Shown here: positions 16,132 to 26,137 of the stretch, one piece after another
Layout of the letters: each line of letters begins with the position of its first letter
Numbering within the stretch: the stretch's first letter is position 1
NCBI RefSeq assembly: GCF_004168205.1
Contig: NZ_RCYB01000018.1
Coordinates: 1-33,349 of the forward strand
From: Catenibacterium sp. co_0103
GTDB taxonomy: Bacteria > Bacillota_I > Bacilli_A > Erysipelotrichales > Coprobacillaceae
Direction of reading: 5' to 3'
DNA: 33,349 bases
Notes under the pieces: model-generated
Database searches by the model: none
The model's input: only the letters and a program-made list of their open reading frames with translations
What the model was told of the DNA's origin: nothing
Made by a program: the position numbers and the translations under genes

Positions 16132-18528
16132 TTATTTAACTACAATATTTACAATCTTGTTAGGAACATAAATGATTTTCTTAATTTCTTTACCATCAGT
16201 ATGTGCCTTAACATTTTCAAGTTCTAATGCCTGCTGTTTAACAGATTCAGCTTCCTGATCCTTATTAATAGATAAACGTCCACGTACTTTACCATTTACC
16301 TGTACTGCAATTTCAATTGTAGATACAACAAGCTTGTCTTCTTCATATGTTGGCCATGCTTCATAAGCGATTGTTCCTTCATGACCAAGTTTTTCCCACA
16401 TTTCTTCACAGATATGAGGTGCAATACATGAAAGCATCTTAACGATACCTTCTGCATATGGCTTATAAACTGCTTTAGCCTTATATGCTTCATTGATGAA
16501 GATCATCATCTGTGAGATAGCAGTATTAAAGCCAAGGTTTTCATAGTCTTCAGTCACCTTCTTAACTGTTGAGTGATATACGAAGTCTAATGAACCATCA
16601 TTTGTATCAGTTAACTTATCAGATTCAACAAATAATCTATAAACACGTTCTAGCCATTTCTTTGAACCTTCTACACCTGTTTCACTCCAAGGTTTAGATG
16701 CTTCAAGAGGACCCATAAACATTTCATATAAACGTAATGTATCTGCACCATATGCTTCTACAATATCATCTGGATTAATAACATTACCCTTTGACTTAGA
16801 CATCTTCACACCATTTGGGCCAAGAATCATACCCTGATGGTATAGCTTCTTGAATGGTTCTTTAACTGGTACGATACCCTTGTCATATAAATAGTTATTC
16901 CACATACGTGAATATAATAAGTGTCCTACTGCATGTTCAGGTCCACCAACATATAAGTCAACTGGCATCCAATGCTTTAATAATTCTGGATCTGCAATAG
17001 CCTTATCGTTATGTGGATCAATATATCTTAAGAAGTACCAAGAAGATCCTGCAGAACCAGGCATTGTACTTGTTTCTCTCTTACCCTTTTTACCATCTAC
17101 TTCTACATTAACCCAGTCAACTGCCTTATCTAATGGAGAAGAACCAGTCTTTGATGGACTATAATCTTCAAGTTCAGGTAAGATAAGTGGTAACTGATCA
17201 TCGCTTAATGCAACAGATGTTCCATCATCAAAGTTAATGATTGGAATTGGTTCACCCCAATATCTCTGTCTTGCGAAGATCCATTCTCTTAAACGATAGT
17301 TAACATGCTCAGAACCACAATGATGTTCTTCTAACCAGTCTAACATCTTATCGATTGCTTCCTGTTTATCTAAACCATTTAAGAAGTCAGAGTTAATATG
17401 TACACCATCCTGTGTCCATGCTTCCTTAGTAACATCTCCACCTTCTAATACTGGAATAATATCGATACCAAACTTCTTTGCGAAAGCATAGTCACGATCA
17501 TCATGTGCAGGAACAGCCATGATAGCACCTGTTCCATACCCAGCTAATACATAGTCAGAAATCCAGATTGGAATCTTCTTACCATTTACTGGGTTGATTG
17601 CATAAGCACCAATGAAGACACCAGTCTTTTCTTTATTTAATTCAGTTCTTTCAAGTTCTGACTTAGTTGCACATACATCTAAGTAAGCTTTTACTTCATC
17701 CTTCTTATCAGGAGTCGTAATCTTTTCTACTAATTCATGTTCTGGTGCTAATACACAATAAGTAGCACCGAATAATGTATCACAACGTGTTGTGAATACT
17801 GTGAATTTATCATCATAACCATCTACCTTAAAATCAACATGAGCACCGATTGATTTACCAATCCAGTTTCTCTGAATTTCTTTAGTAGATTCTGGCCAAT
17901 CAACTTCTTCTAATCCTGCAAGTAATCTTTCAGCATATTTAGGAATATCAATAACCCACTGTTTCATATTCTTACGAATAACTGGGAATCCACCACGTTC
18001 ACTCTTACCATCGATGATTTCATCGTTTGCAAGTACTGTACCTAATTCTTCACACCAGTTAACAGGAATATCTACATATCTAGCTAAACCATCTTCATAT
18101 AACTGTTTGAAAATCCACTGAGTCCATTTATAGAAGCTAGGATCACAAGTAGATACCTGCTTATCCCAGTCAAATGAGAAACCTAACATCTTTAACTGTT
18201 TAGTGAAAGTCTGAATATTCTTTAATGTAAATCCTTCAGGGTGGTTACCTGTCTTGATTGCATACTGTTCAGCAGGTAAACCAAATGAGTCAAATCCCAT
18301 TGGATGTAATACGTTATATCCCTGCATTCTCTTCATTCTTGACATGATGTCAGTTGCTGTATATCCTTCTGGATGTCCAACATGAAGACCTTGTCCTGAT
18401 GGATAAGGGAACATGTCTAAGGCATAGTATTTAGGCTTTGAGAAATCATAAACATCTGTTTCGAATGTCTTATTCTCTTCCCAGTATTTCTGCCATTTCT
18501 TTTCTGCTATCTTATGATCATAAGTCAT
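16132..18528 (-). CDS. leuS: Leucine-tRNA ligase (LeuRS)
   Basis: This 798-residue class I aminoacyl-tRNA synthetase charges tRNA-Leu. The HIGH-type motif is in [16 protein letters not shown] (~40-56), the CP1 editing domain is present ([12 protein letters not shown], then [17 protein letters not shown]), and KMSKS is intact in [16 protein letters not shown]. The C-terminal part carries the anticodon-binding and VNGKVRGR segments of bacterial LeuRS. An open frame extends upstream into the T-box, but GGAGGAG lies nine bases before ATG 18528, where the family N-terminus ([13 protein letters not shown]) begins. It is transcribed alone behind a T-box leader. Confidence 0.98.
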   Translation of the reverse strand: MTYDHKIAEKKWQKYWEENKTFETDVYDFSKPKYYALDMFPYPSGQGLHVGHPEGYTATDIMSRMKRMQGYNVLHPMGFDSFGLPAEQYAIKTGNHPEGFTLKNIQTFTKQLKMLGFSFDWDKQVSTCDPSFYKWTQWIFKQLYEDGLARYVDIPVNWCEELGTVLANDEIIDGKSERGGFPVIRKNMKQWVIDIPKYAERLLAGLEEVDWPESTKEIQRNWIGKSIGAHVDFKVDGYDDKFTVFTTRCDTLFGATYCVLAPEHELVEKITTPDKKDEVKAYLDVCATKSELERTELNKEKTGVFIGAYAINPVNGKKIPIWISDYVLAGYGTGAIMAVPAHDDRDYAFAKKFGIDIIPVLEGGDVTKEAWTQDGVHINSDFLNGLDKQEAIDKMLDWLEEHHCGSEHVNYRLREWIFARQRYWGEPIPIINFDDGTSVALSDDQLPLILPELEDYSPSKTGSSPLDKAVDWVNVEVDGKKGKRETSTMPGSAGSSWYFLRYIDPHNDKAIADPELLKHWMPVDLYVGGPEHAVGHLLYSRMWNNYLYDKGIVPVKEPFKKLYHQGMILGPNGVKMSKSKGNVINPDDIVEAYGADTLRLYEMFMGPLEASKPWSETGVEGSKKWLERVYRLFVESDKLTDTNDGSLDFVYHSTVKKVTEDYENLGFNTAISQMMIFINEAYKAKAVYKPYAEGIVKMLSCIAPHICEEMWEKLGHEGTIAYEAWPTYEEDKLVVSTIEIAVQVNGKVRGRLSINKDQEAESVKQQALELENVKAHTDGKEIKKIIYVPNKIVNIVVK

Positions 18529-18554
18529 AATTTTGTCTCCTCCACTTTTAAAAT

Positions 18555-18790
18555 AAAAAAAGTCCTCATGTCTAAGGACGAGAACTCGCGGTACCACCTT
18601 AGTTCATGAAGACTGATTCATGCGCTTAATGCTTTAACGCAGCAATACGTGATCTGCTTATCACAGACCCATCTCCCTAGCGAGTTCAATGGATAACTTT
18701 ACTTATTCACACCAGCCATAAGTTCTCTTAAAAAGTATGACCATCTACTACTCTAGTTCCTTGACTTTTATATACTTACACACCTTATCA
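18555..18790 (-). ncRNA. T-box leader of leuS
   Basis: The minus strand carries the conserved AAGGTGGTACCGCG (18600-18587) with flanking GAACT/AGTTC arms of the antiterminator. GTCCT/AGGAC and seven T form the competing terminator (18579-18555). About 180 bases upstream hold the Stem I region, including an AGTAGTAGATGG stretch. Uncharged tRNA-Leu is expected to pair with the specifier and the T-box bulge and allow leuS transcription. I did not fix the specifier codon. Confidence 0.95.
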
Positions 18791-18816
18791 TAATTTCCCG
18801 TTATTTGCAAGAAGTA

Positions 18817-20601
18817 TCATCTCATTTTAAGGATGCGTGATGGATTGAGCTTGATAATATAAAGAATACTAAATAGTGTAGAAAAACAAACTAATAAGAA
18901 AGAACCAATCCACAATATCAACATAATAAGAGGTTGGAATGTAAGATGCATAGGAAAGTCTGTAATCTGTGGGATTATTTGATTCATTATCTTCATAATG
19001 CCAAGTAATATGAGAGATGCTGTCACATAGCTATAAGAATGAAGAATCAAACATTGATAGAAAGACATCTTGAAAATATGTATCTTCTTTTCACCATAGG
19101 CCTTCATGATGGCATGATCCTTCTTTAAATGCATCGCATGAAGAATCATGATTTCCATAATCATAAATATAGAAGAAAGTATTGTGAGAATAGAGAATAC
19201 CACTAGAACCATCTGGATTCTATTCATATTCTGATTAAAAGTTTTTTGAGTTGATTCCCCCATTGCTTTAAACTCATATTCAGGATAATTCTTTTTTAAA
19301 GAATCTATAATGGATTTATCTTCCTTATATTTCAACATACCATATCTTGCAGTCGGTGTTTGATTAAAGATGGACTCTATCCAATGATAATTGGCATATT
19401 CATACATATAAAAGGCATCATAATTATAGGTTTGTGGAGAAATACCAACTATCTTTACTTCTTTTCCTTTTATCTTTAATTGATGCTTATAATAGATTGT
19501 CCAAGTTGTATTAAGTAATGTATTGACCTTATTCTTTTGTGCAAGCTTTCTTGCAGTAGAGAGAGGTACCGCAATTTCATCATTATTTTGTGGAGCTCTA
19601 CCATATATATAATGAGTGGTATAGGACGAGTCATCAGATATAAACAGAACTTCATTCTTCTGATATCTTTGACTATTATGAGAGATTCCCATGAGATCAT
19701 AATCATCAAGATTTAAATAATGATAGGATGCTTCATTGAAATGAGTCAAAGAGAGCGGATCATCATTACGTAATTTATAAGTAATAGACTTTTGTGGAAT
19801 CAATGAAGAAAGATATTGATAAATAGTATTACGAAAAGAGAATGTAAAGGTAAATGTCATCATCAAACATAATAATGCGATAGATAGAGAAAATGACATC
19901 TGAAAAAATCTTTTACGACTGCTTAAGAATGATTGGATAGTTAATTTAAGTATAGGAAAATGACACCTTTTATTATTACTATGATTCTCTTTAGGATAAC
20001 TTTCTATCTTTTGAATAAGTGTATCCTGTATAATACATCCATCCTTCATTTCTATAATACGATCACTATATTGTTTTACTGATGCTTCATCATGGGATAC
20101 AAATAATACAAGAGAAGAATGAGAACGCTGCTTCAACATCTTTAATACTCTCTCTGCATTATCTGGATCAAGTGAAGCTGTTGGTTCATCACATAGAATA
20201 ATATCTGGATCATAATAAAGTGCACGCTCTATCGCTGTTCGTTGTCTTTGTCCTAAGGAAAGATCATTAACTGAAGTATTCTTGAATTGTTTAGTCAATG
20301 TTTCATCCAGTATGTAGGATGATTTATGAAAGTAGTCATAGAGACGTATATTATTATTAATAGAAAGCCAAGGTATAAGATGAAAGTCCTGAAAAATGAT
20401 AGAAACTTTCTTATTATTCTCATATATCACTTCTCCTGAGTAATCATGATCAAGTCCAGCAATAATATGAAGTAAAGTACTTTTCCCACATCCACTTGGC
20501 CCAACAAGTGATACAAATCCTGTATCAGGAAGAGTACAAGCAATGTTTTCTAAGACATGTTCATGTAGATAACGCTTGTTGATTGATTTAAGTTGAATCA
20601 T
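18817..20601 (-). CDS. ABC transporter, ATPase-FtsX/MacB-like permease fusion (second gene of pair)
   Basis: The 594-residue protein has an N-terminal ABC ATPase (residues 1-~200): Walker A GPSGCGKSTLLH, signature LSLGQRQRTAIERAL and Walker B DIILCDEPTASLD, plus the switch His in LFVSHDE. A TM helix (~228-250), a large extracytoplasmic domain (~255-455), and three C-terminal TM helices (~460-590) make the four-TM MacB/FtsX permease plan. Such proteins do mechanical work on lipoproteins, peptides or wall enzymes rather than transporting small solutes. GGGAGG precedes ATG, and the first codons nearly abut the end of the upstream gene, so the two products probably form a heterodimer. Confidence 0.88.
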   Translation of the reverse strand: MIQLKSINKRYLHEHVLENIACTLPDTGFVSLVGPSGCGKSTLLHIIAGLDHDYSGEVIYENNKKVSIIFQDFHLIPWLSINNNIRLYDYFHKSSYILDETLTKQFKNTSVNDLSLGQRQRTAIERALYYDPDIILCDEPTASLDPDNAERVLKMLKQRSHSSLVLFVSHDEASVKQYSDRIIEMKDGCIIQDTLIQKIESYPKENHSNNKRCHFPILKLTIQSFLSSRKRFFQMSFSLSIALLCLMMTFTFTFSFRNTIYQYLSSLIPQKSITYKLRNDDPLSLTHFNEASYHYLNLDDYDLMGISHNSQRYQKNEVLFISDDSSYTTHYIYGRAPQNNDEIAVPLSTARKLAQKNKVNTLLNTTWTIYYKHQLKIKGKEVKIVGISPQTYNYDAFYMYEYANYHWIESIFNQTPTARYGMLKYKEDKSIIDSLKKNYPEYEFKAMGESTQKTFNQNMNRIQMVLVVFSILTILSSIFMIMEIMILHAMHLKKDHAIMKAYGEKKIHIFKMSFYQCLILHSYSYVTASLILLGIMKIMNQIIPQITDFPMHLTFQPLIMLILWIGSFLLVCFSTLFSILYIIKLNPSRILKMR

Positions 20602-20602
20602 A

Positions 20603-22306
20603 TTATTCCTCCCTGAGTAATGAGACTATACTTTCTTTCTTAATACGAATAAACGGTGCAGATGCAGAAAGTATGAGTATAAGAAGATAGAGAAAATAGA
20701 AAATAATATAGAAATAATAAGGAGATGCAAGACATGTAAAATGGAAATACCTCTTAAAGGATGTGAGCGGGAGAATAGAAAGAATAATAATAAACATCAC
20801 TATGCTGATGGAGTAAATAAATGTGCCTATAATAAGTATTTCTATCTTTGATTCACGCTGTAATTGTTTATAAGATGCACCCATAGAAATTTTCAAAGCA
20901 AGAGAACGGCTTCTTTCTAAATATAAAGAAGAGAAGACTGTTTTTGTAAGTTCTATTGCCACAAATAAGCTAATCATCATATAAACTAACGCAATCATAC
21001 GACCAATAGAAATAAGTGTTCCATAACTCATCTTCTTCATATATACATCATTATCTACTTCATAGTTCTTTTCATAACGTTTAATAAGAGTTTCAGAATC
21101 CTTTGTGACTACATCTATTTTGTCATCTCTTAATAAATCTGGATATTTTTTATCTATATCATGATGGAAACAAACCAATTGATCTTGGTAGAAATTATCT
21201 TCTATTACTCCCACTACTTTATATGTTTCATTTTCTAAGAGGTGACATGTGAATTCTGATTTAAGTTTATGAGATAAATTATTGGTGATAATGACTTCAT
21301 TTGTATGATGAGGCAGATGTCCTGATATTAATTTAATATGTTTTGTCTTTTTAGGTAAACGAATCAACAAGGCATTAACTCCTTTAATATACCCACTTTC
21401 TATATCAAAATGTTTAGTACCTTTTTCTTTTAAAGACAATGGTTCTCCATCATGACTGGATATAGTTACAATATCTTTAAGTGGTGCTTCCATGTAAGAT
21501 TTCTCTATAGAGGTAGAAAGACCATTTAAACCGCTTATAATCACTAGAGATGTTACAATGACTAATATCTGAAAAAGTGAGAGTAATGCGAGTCTCTTTC
21601 TTTCTCCCAATACTTCTTTAAAACTATAACGCATAGAGAAGTGTTTCTTATGTTGAGGAATAAGTACTTCTTTATCTATATGATTGTCTTTAATTGTATG
21701 TAATGTCTGGTTCTTCATCTCCATGAGTACATCGACATATTCATCTAATAGGGATGTATCATGAGAAACAACGATGACTAAACGATCTTCAGATACTTCC
21801 GTTAAGAGTGTCATAACCTCTTTTGCCTGTTTATAATGGAGGGCACCTGTAGGTTCATCACATAAAAGTACAGGTGCATCCTTTAACAAGGCACGAGCAA
21901 TAGATACACGTTTCATCTGTCCAATAGAAAGTTCATCAGGATATCTTTTCATAAGCTTTTCTATTTTTAAGCGCCTAATAATCTTATCCATCTTTTTCTT
22001 ATCAAAATCAATCTGTCCAAAATAACATCCAGCCATGATATTCTCTTCTACTGTATAAGAAGGAATAAGATCGTTATTCTGTTTAATAAAGCCTATCATC
22101 TTACTAAATTTTTTATCTATCACTTCATGATTAAAAGTGATTGTGCCATTATATTGCAGTAATCCACATAAACAATATAGAAGTGTAGACTTTCCACAGC
22201 CTGAAGATCCTTTGATTCCTACTAAACCAGTATCTGGAAATATATAATTCACATGATCCAATATACAAATATCATAACTCACAGTTAAGTCTTTAAGTTC
22301 TAGCAT
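20603..22306 (-). CDS. ABC transporter, ATPase-FtsX/MacB-like permease fusion (first gene of pair)
   Basis: The 567-residue protein has the same architecture as the downstream gene: ATPase (~1-205; Walker A GIKGSSGCGKSTLLY, signature LSIGQMKRVSIARALL, Walker B VLLCDEPTGALH), one TM (~240-262), an external domain (~265-430), and three TM helices (~435-555). GGAGGG lies five to six bases before ATG 22306. The stop codon and the next start are separated by one base, implying translational coupling. No precursor peptide, kinase or substrate gene is adjacent. The similarity between the two suggests an old duplication. Confidence 0.88.
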   Translation of the reverse strand: MLELKDLTVSYDICILDHVNYIFPDTGLVGIKGSSGCGKSTLLYCLCGLLQYNGTITFNHEVIDKKFSKMIGFIKQNNDLIPSYTVEENIMAGCYFGQIDFDKKKMDKIIRRLKIEKLMKRYPDELSIGQMKRVSIARALLKDAPVLLCDEPTGALHYKQAKEVMTLLTEVSEDRLVIVVSHDTSLLDEYVDVLMEMKNQTLHTIKDNHIDKEVLIPQHKKHFSMRYSFKEVLGERKRLALLSLFQILVIVTSLVIISGLNGLSTSIEKSYMEAPLKDIVTISSHDGEPLSLKEKGTKHFDIESGYIKGVNALLIRLPKKTKHIKLISGHLPHHTNEVIITNNLSHKLKSEFTCHLLENETYKVVGVIEDNFYQDQLVCFHHDIDKKYPDLLRDDKIDVVTKDSETLIKRYEKNYEVDNDVYMKKMSYGTLISIGRMIALVYMMISLFVAIELTKTVFSSLYLERSRSLALKISMGASYKQLQRESKIEILIIGTFIYSISIVMFIIILSILPLTSFKRYFHFTCLASPYYFYIIFYFLYLLILILSASAPFIRIKKESIVSLLREE

Positions 22307-22350
22307 ATTTTTCCCTCCATTTTATGTTATAATGAGCCAGGTGATAAAAA

Positions 22351-23283
22351 ATGAATCCTTTTCCATATTCTTTAGATAACAAGCGTTATCATACATACAA
22401 TTATTTTTTAAAAACGAGATATCATAAAAAAGTCGCAAAGGTCTCTTTAGATGCCCATTTTACTTGTCCTAATAGAGATGGGACAAAAGGCTTTGGAGGC
22501 TGTATATTCTGTTCTGAGAAAGGTTCTGGAGACTTTATTCTAGATAGTGATTCTCTTTTAGAACAGTTTAAAGCAGGTGCAGAAGTAATGAAAAGAAAGT
22601 GGCCTGAAGCTGTCTTTATTCCCTACTTCCAGGCATATACAAATACCTATGCTTCTTTAGATCAGTTAAAGAAGATCTATGAACCATTTATTGGTATGAA
22701 GGATGTTGTTGGTATTGCGATTGCGACACGTGCAGACTGCCTCACTGAAGAAATATGTGCTTATTTAGAAGAATTATCTAAAAAAACGGATGTCTATATA
22801 GAATTAGGCTTACAGACTATTCATGATACTACTGCAAAAGAAATCAATCGTTGTCATACTTATCAGGAATTCTTAGATGGACTCTCTATGTTAAGAAGAC
22901 ATCATTTAGAAGTCTGTGTGCATATTATTAATGGTTTACCTAATGAAACAATAGAGATGATGTTGGAGACTGCAAAAGCGGTAGGAAAACTAGATATTCA
23001 AGGTATTAAGATTCATAATCTCTATGTGACTCAGAATAGTCGTCTTTATAAGCTCTATTATCCTTTCAAGATGTTAGAAAGAGATGAATATATTTCTTTA
23101 GTTGCAAGACAATTAGAATATATTCCAAGTCATGTAGTCATAGAAAGACTTACTGGAGATGCACCATTAGAAGAATTAGTAGCTCCTTTATGGTCTATTA
23201 AGAAAACAACAATTCTTAATGATATCGATAAATATATGAAAGCTCAGGATATTATGCAGGGAGATCTTGTGTCCCTCAAATAA
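22351..23283 (+). CDS. Radical SAM protein of the TIGR01212 (YtqA/YhcC) family
   Basis: The 310-residue enzyme has an atypically spaced [4Fe-4S] cysteine motif, Cys39, Cys51, Cys54 (CX11CX2C) in TCPNRDGTKGFGGCIFCSEK, characteristic of this family. Conserved FIPYFQAYTNTYAS and YIELGLQTIHD segments follow. The family is widespread; I know no established substrate. AGGTG lies about eight bases before ATG. It is divergent from the ABC pair with only 44 bases between. Confidence 0.92.
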   Translation: MNPFPYSLDNKRYHTYNYFLKTRYHKKVAKVSLDAHFTCPNRDGTKGFGGCIFCSEKGSGDFILDSDSLLEQFKAGAEVMKRKWPEAVFIPYFQAYTNTYASLDQLKKIYEPFIGMKDVVGIAIATRADCLTEEICAYLEELSKKTDVYIELGLQTIHDTTAKEINRCHTYQEFLDGLSMLRRHHLEVCVHIINGLPNETIEMMLETAKAVGKLDIQGIKIHNLYVTQNSRLYKLYYPFKMLERDEYISLVARQLEYIPSHVVIERLTGDAPLEELVAPLWSIKKTTILNDIDKYMKAQDIMQGDLVSLK

Positions 23284-23325
23284 TATATACGAAGAAAAAG
23301 AAAGAATTTCTTAAGGACATAAAAA

Positions 23326-23348
23326 AAATCTGGCCAAAAGCCAGATTT
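23326..23348. terminator. Bidirectional terminator between radical SAM gene and hpf
   Basis: AAATCTGGC and GCCAGATTT form a perfect 9-bp stem with a CAAAA loop. The stem is followed by a T-rich run on both strands, serving the convergent genes. Confidence 0.9.
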
Positions 23349-23355
23349 CTTTTTA

Positions 23356-23892
23356 TTATTCTTCTGTTTCAAGAAGACCATATCCACCATCTCTACGTTT
23401 ATAGACAACACATACTGTATTTGTTTCGATGTCCTTATAAACGAAGAATGAATGACCAATGAGTTCCATCTGCATGATAGCTTCTTCCATGTCCATTGGT
23501 TTAGGATTAATTGTTTTTGTCTTAACGACAACATCTTCTTCTTCAGGTTCTTCAAGAGCTTCTAAAGTGTTAATGTTGAAAGCGAGTTTATTATTCTTTG
23601 ACTTTCTACTTAACTTTGTTTTGTACTTTCTGATCTGTCTTTCTAGCTTATCGATAACTAAATCGATTGCTTCATAAAGATCATCACTTGTTTCTTCTGC
23701 ACGAAGAAGAACATGCTCTGTAGGAATTGTAACTTCAATTTTCTGACCAAATGGATAAGTTCTAATTAAAACCTTAGCCTCCACATCTTGTCCCATGATG
23801 AAGTACTTGTCGAGCAATGCTAGTTTTTTAGTAATTTTATCCTCAATAGCATCTGTAATTGTAACATTTTTACCTCTGACAATAACTTTCAT
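23356..23892 (-). CDS. hpf: Ribosome hibernation promoting factor, long form
   Basis: This 178-residue protein dimerises ribosomes into inactive 100S particles in stationary phase. Residues 1-~100 are the S30AE ribosome-binding domain (MKVIVRGKNVTITDAIEDKI). After a charged linker, residues ~118-178 are the C-terminal dimerisation domain (TINPKPMDMEEAIMQMELIG, FFVYKDIETNTVCVVYKRRDG). The long form is typical of Firmicutes. The frame is open 15 codons further upstream, but AAGGAGG precedes ATG 23892 at normal spacing. Confidence 0.96.
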   Translation of the reverse strand: MKVIVRGKNVTITDAIEDKITKKLALLDKYFIMGQDVEAKVLIRTYPFGQKIEVTIPTEHVLLRAEETSDDLYEAIDLVIDKLERQIRKYKTKLSRKSKNNKLAFNINTLEALEEPEEEDVVVKTKTINPKPMDMEEAIMQMELIGHSFFVYKDIETNTVCVVYKRRDGGYGLLETEE

Positions 23893-23999
23893 AATTAATT
23901 CCTCCTTTACAATTCTTTCTATAACTATATTATACATAAAAAAAACTAAAAAAACACTCTTGACATAAAATATAAAAAAAGAAGACGTTAATGTCTTCT

Positions 24000-25145
24000 T
24001 TAAGCTAAGTATTTCTTTAAGTCTTCTACTTTATTTAATTTTTCCCATGGGAATTCAACATCAGTACGACCAAAGTGTCCATAAGCAGCTGTTGGGCCAT
24101 AGATTGGATTTAATAAATCTAATGTATTGATGATACCCTGAGGAGTTAAATCAAATTCTTTCTTGATTGCATCTAAGATGACTTCATCAGCTACCTTACC
24201 AGTTCCATAAGTATCAACATGCACACTTGTAGGATCCTTTACACCAATTGCATAAGATAACTGGATTTCAATACGATCACATAATCCTGCTGCAACAATG
24301 TTCTTAGCGATATAACGAGTGATATAAGCTGCACTTCTATCTACCTTTGATGGGTCTTTACCAGAGAATGCGCCTCCACCATGTCTTGCCATTCCTCCAT
24401 AAGTATCAACAATGATCTTACGTCCTGTTAAACCAGTATCACCATGAGGACCACCAATAACAAATCTTCCTGTTGGATTGATGAATACCTTGTAATCTTC
24501 ATACATATGATGTTTTCTTACAACTTCCTTCATGATCTTTTCTTTAATGAATGTCTTGAATTCTTCTTCATTGAAATCTGGATCATGCTGGATTGACATA
24601 AGGATTGTATCAACCTTTGGATTATTTTCATCTGTATAATCAATAGTTACCTGTGATTTCATATCAGGTCTTGCATGTTTGAATGTACCGTTATGTCTTA
24701 ATTCACTTGCATAACGTACTAATTCGTGAGCCATAGAGATTGGTAAAGGCATATATGTTTCAGTTTCATTTGTTGCATAACCAAACATGATACCCTGGTC
24801 ACCTGCACCACCTACTTCTACATTTGTACCTAATGCGATATCACTAGACTGTGTATCCATTACTACCTTGATTTCACAAGTATCTGCATCAATACCTAAA
24901 TCTTCAGCAGTATAGCCAATTCTTCTCATAACATCACGAGCCACTGCTTCATAATCTACTTTCGCATTTGTTGTAATTTCTCCACCAATGACTAATAAAT
25001 TAGTTGTTGCAAAACATTCACAAGCTACACGTGAATATTTGTCCTGTCTTAAGCATTCATCTAAAATTGCATCACTGATCTGATCACAAAGCTTATCTGG
25101 ATGTCCTTCTGATACAGATTCTGATGTAAATAAGTTCTTTTCCAT
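24000..25145 (-). CDS. metK: S-adenosylmethionine synthase
   Basis: This 381-residue enzyme makes S-adenosylmethionine from methionine and ATP. Family signatures are clear: FTSESVSEGHPDKLCDQISD at the N-terminus, GAGDQGIMFGYA, and GGGAFSGKDPSKVDRSAAY. The length is normal for bacterial MetK. AGGAGG precedes ATG. Transcription passes through a SAM-riboswitch-like leader (25167-25309), consistent with feedback control by its product. Confidence 0.98.
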   Translation of the reverse strand: MEKNLFTSESVSEGHPDKLCDQISDAILDECLRQDKYSRVACECFATTNLLVIGGEITTNAKVDYEAVARDVMRRIGYTAEDLGIDADTCEIKVVMDTQSSDIALGTNVEVGGAGDQGIMFGYATNETETYMPLPISMAHELVRYASELRHNGTFKHARPDMKSQVTIDYTDENNPKVDTILMSIQHDPDFNEEEFKTFIKEKIMKEVVRKHHMYEDYKVFINPTGRFVIGGPHGDTGLTGRKIIVDTYGGMARHGGGAFSGKDPSKVDRSAAYITRYIAKNIVAAGLCDRIEIQLSYAIGVKDPTSVHVDTYGTGKVADEVILDAIKKEFDLTPQGIINTLDLLNPIYGPTAAYGHFGRTDVEFPWEKLNKVEDLKKYLA

Positions 25146-25166
25146 TTTTTCTTTTCCTCCTGTAAT

Positions 25167-25193
25167 AAAAAAGCTCTCCTCAAAGAGGAAAGC
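25167..25193 (-). terminator. Expression-platform terminator of the metK leader
   Basis: On the minus strand GCTTTCCTC pairs with GAGGAGAGC around TTT, followed by TTTTTT. The upstream AGAGGAAGC segment can pair with its 5' arm, giving the usual antiterminator/terminator alternative. Confidence 0.85.
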
Positions 25194-25309
25194 GTACTAA
25201 TCTGCTTCCTCTTATTGTTCAAGTAATACTTGCTTGGTCAAGGCACCTTCTATATAAGGGTTGCCACCACTTTAAAACGATCCTCATCTGTGTGGTTCTG
25301 AATAAGAGT
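25194..25309 (-). ncRNA. SAM riboswitch (S-box/SAM-I-like) of metK
   Basis: The aptamer is closed by P1 arms CTCTTATT (25308-25301) and AATAAGAG (25216-25209). Inside are AGATGAGGATCG, GGCAACC (25265-25259) and AAGGTGCC (about 25249-25242), in the order and with the sequences of the S-box core (GATGA, GGCAACC, AAGGTGC). The sequence is somewhat divergent from textbook SAM-I, so the subclass is uncertain. The position before metK supports SAM sensing with transcription termination at high SAM. Confidence 0.85.
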
Positions 25310-25323
25310 ATAAAAATATTTAA

Positions 25324-25551
25324 TTAAATTGCCTGTACTTCAATAACGCCTGGGACTTCTTCTACTAAAATCTGTTCAACACCATCTTTAATAGTAGAAT
25401 CTAACATCATGCATCCTGCACATGCACCAAGCATATGTACATAAACGATGCCGTCTTTGAAATCAACGAATTCTAAGTCTCCACCATCTCTTTGTAGATA
25501 GGGTCTCAACTTATGAATGACTTCCTTAATGGCTTCAATCTTTTCTTCCAT
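25324..25551 (-). CDS. NifU C-terminal-domain Fe-S scaffold protein
   Basis: The 75-residue protein is a stand-alone NifU C-terminal domain. RPYLQRDGGDLEFVDFKDG is followed by the metal-binding GACAGC (Cys44, Cys47) and STIKDGVEQIL. Such proteins carry or deliver [4Fe-4S] clusters. The frame is open 13 codons further, but GAGGTG precedes ATG 25551. It lies just upstream of the metK leader on the same strand, without a visible terminator between, so readthrough into the riboswitch is possible. Confidence 0.92.
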   Translation of the reverse strand: MEEKIEAIKEVIHKLRPYLQRDGGDLEFVDFKDGIVYVHMLGACAGCMMLDSTIKDGVEQILVEEVPGVIEVQAI

Positions 25552-25730
25552 GATTTCACCTCGCTTCTGCTTGACCATTATAACACACAAAATAAAAAAG
25601 AAAAGTGATATACCCTATAGAATCACTAAAAAACATACTTATTTATTAGACAATTTTATTAGATTGCACATTTTTAAGCATAATTCACTGTTTTTTGTAC
25701 ATATTCTATGATTCTTACCAAGCATAATAA

Positions 25731-25751
25731 AAGAACCCCTGAGGGTTCTTC
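25731..25751 (-). terminator. Terminator of the 25756-25965 gene
   Basis: On the minus strand AAGAACCC pairs with GGGTTCTT around TCAG, followed by TTAT. It starts directly after the stop codon. Confidence 0.8.
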
Positions 25752-25755
25752 AACG

Positions 25756-25965
25756 TTATTCATCACTGTTATTTTTAATATAATCCAATACAAAATGAAT
25801 GACATAGAGTACGACAATCATCCATCCTACAGACATAAGAACATATCTACACAATTCAATATCCCATATTCCAGCTTCAAACTTATAGTTACTTACTATA
25901 GTTGGAACTTGTGTGAGTATATAGAGTAATGCAGCAACCAAAATATATAATATTTTTTTCTTCAT
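25756..25965 (-). CDS. Small two-helix membrane protein, unknown
   Basis: The 69-residue product begins with MKKKILYILVAALLYILTQV, a signal-anchor-like helix, and has a second hydrophobic helix (VLMSVGWMIVVLYVIHFVL). The tail is acidic (KNNSDE). GAGGAG lies six bases before ATG and a terminator follows, so it is likely a real single-gene unit. No family is recognised. Confidence 0.65.
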   Translation of the reverse strand: MKKKILYILVAALLYILTQVPTIVSNYKFEAGIWDIELCRYVLMSVGWMIVVLYVIHFVLDYIKNNSDE

Positions 25966-26137
25966 ATGGTTCTCCTCTACTGTGTTAGCATATACTAACT
26001 ATACCATACTCATTTTTTTGTAAAGTATATCATATTAAATACAAATTATTTATCTTTTTCACATTAAAGAATTATTATTATCTATTCTTTTATCACTATT
26101 ATAATTATGCTATAATGCAGTTGATTGGAGGCGTGCA

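Noticed and set aside
18529..18597. N-terminal extension of leuS
   Set aside because: It is the translated T-box terminator. The family N-terminus and a strong ribosome binding site lie at 18528.
25591..25730. Possible short genes in the gap after the NifU-like gene
   Set aside because: Open frames here are AT-rich, without ribosome binding sites, and overlap a terminator.
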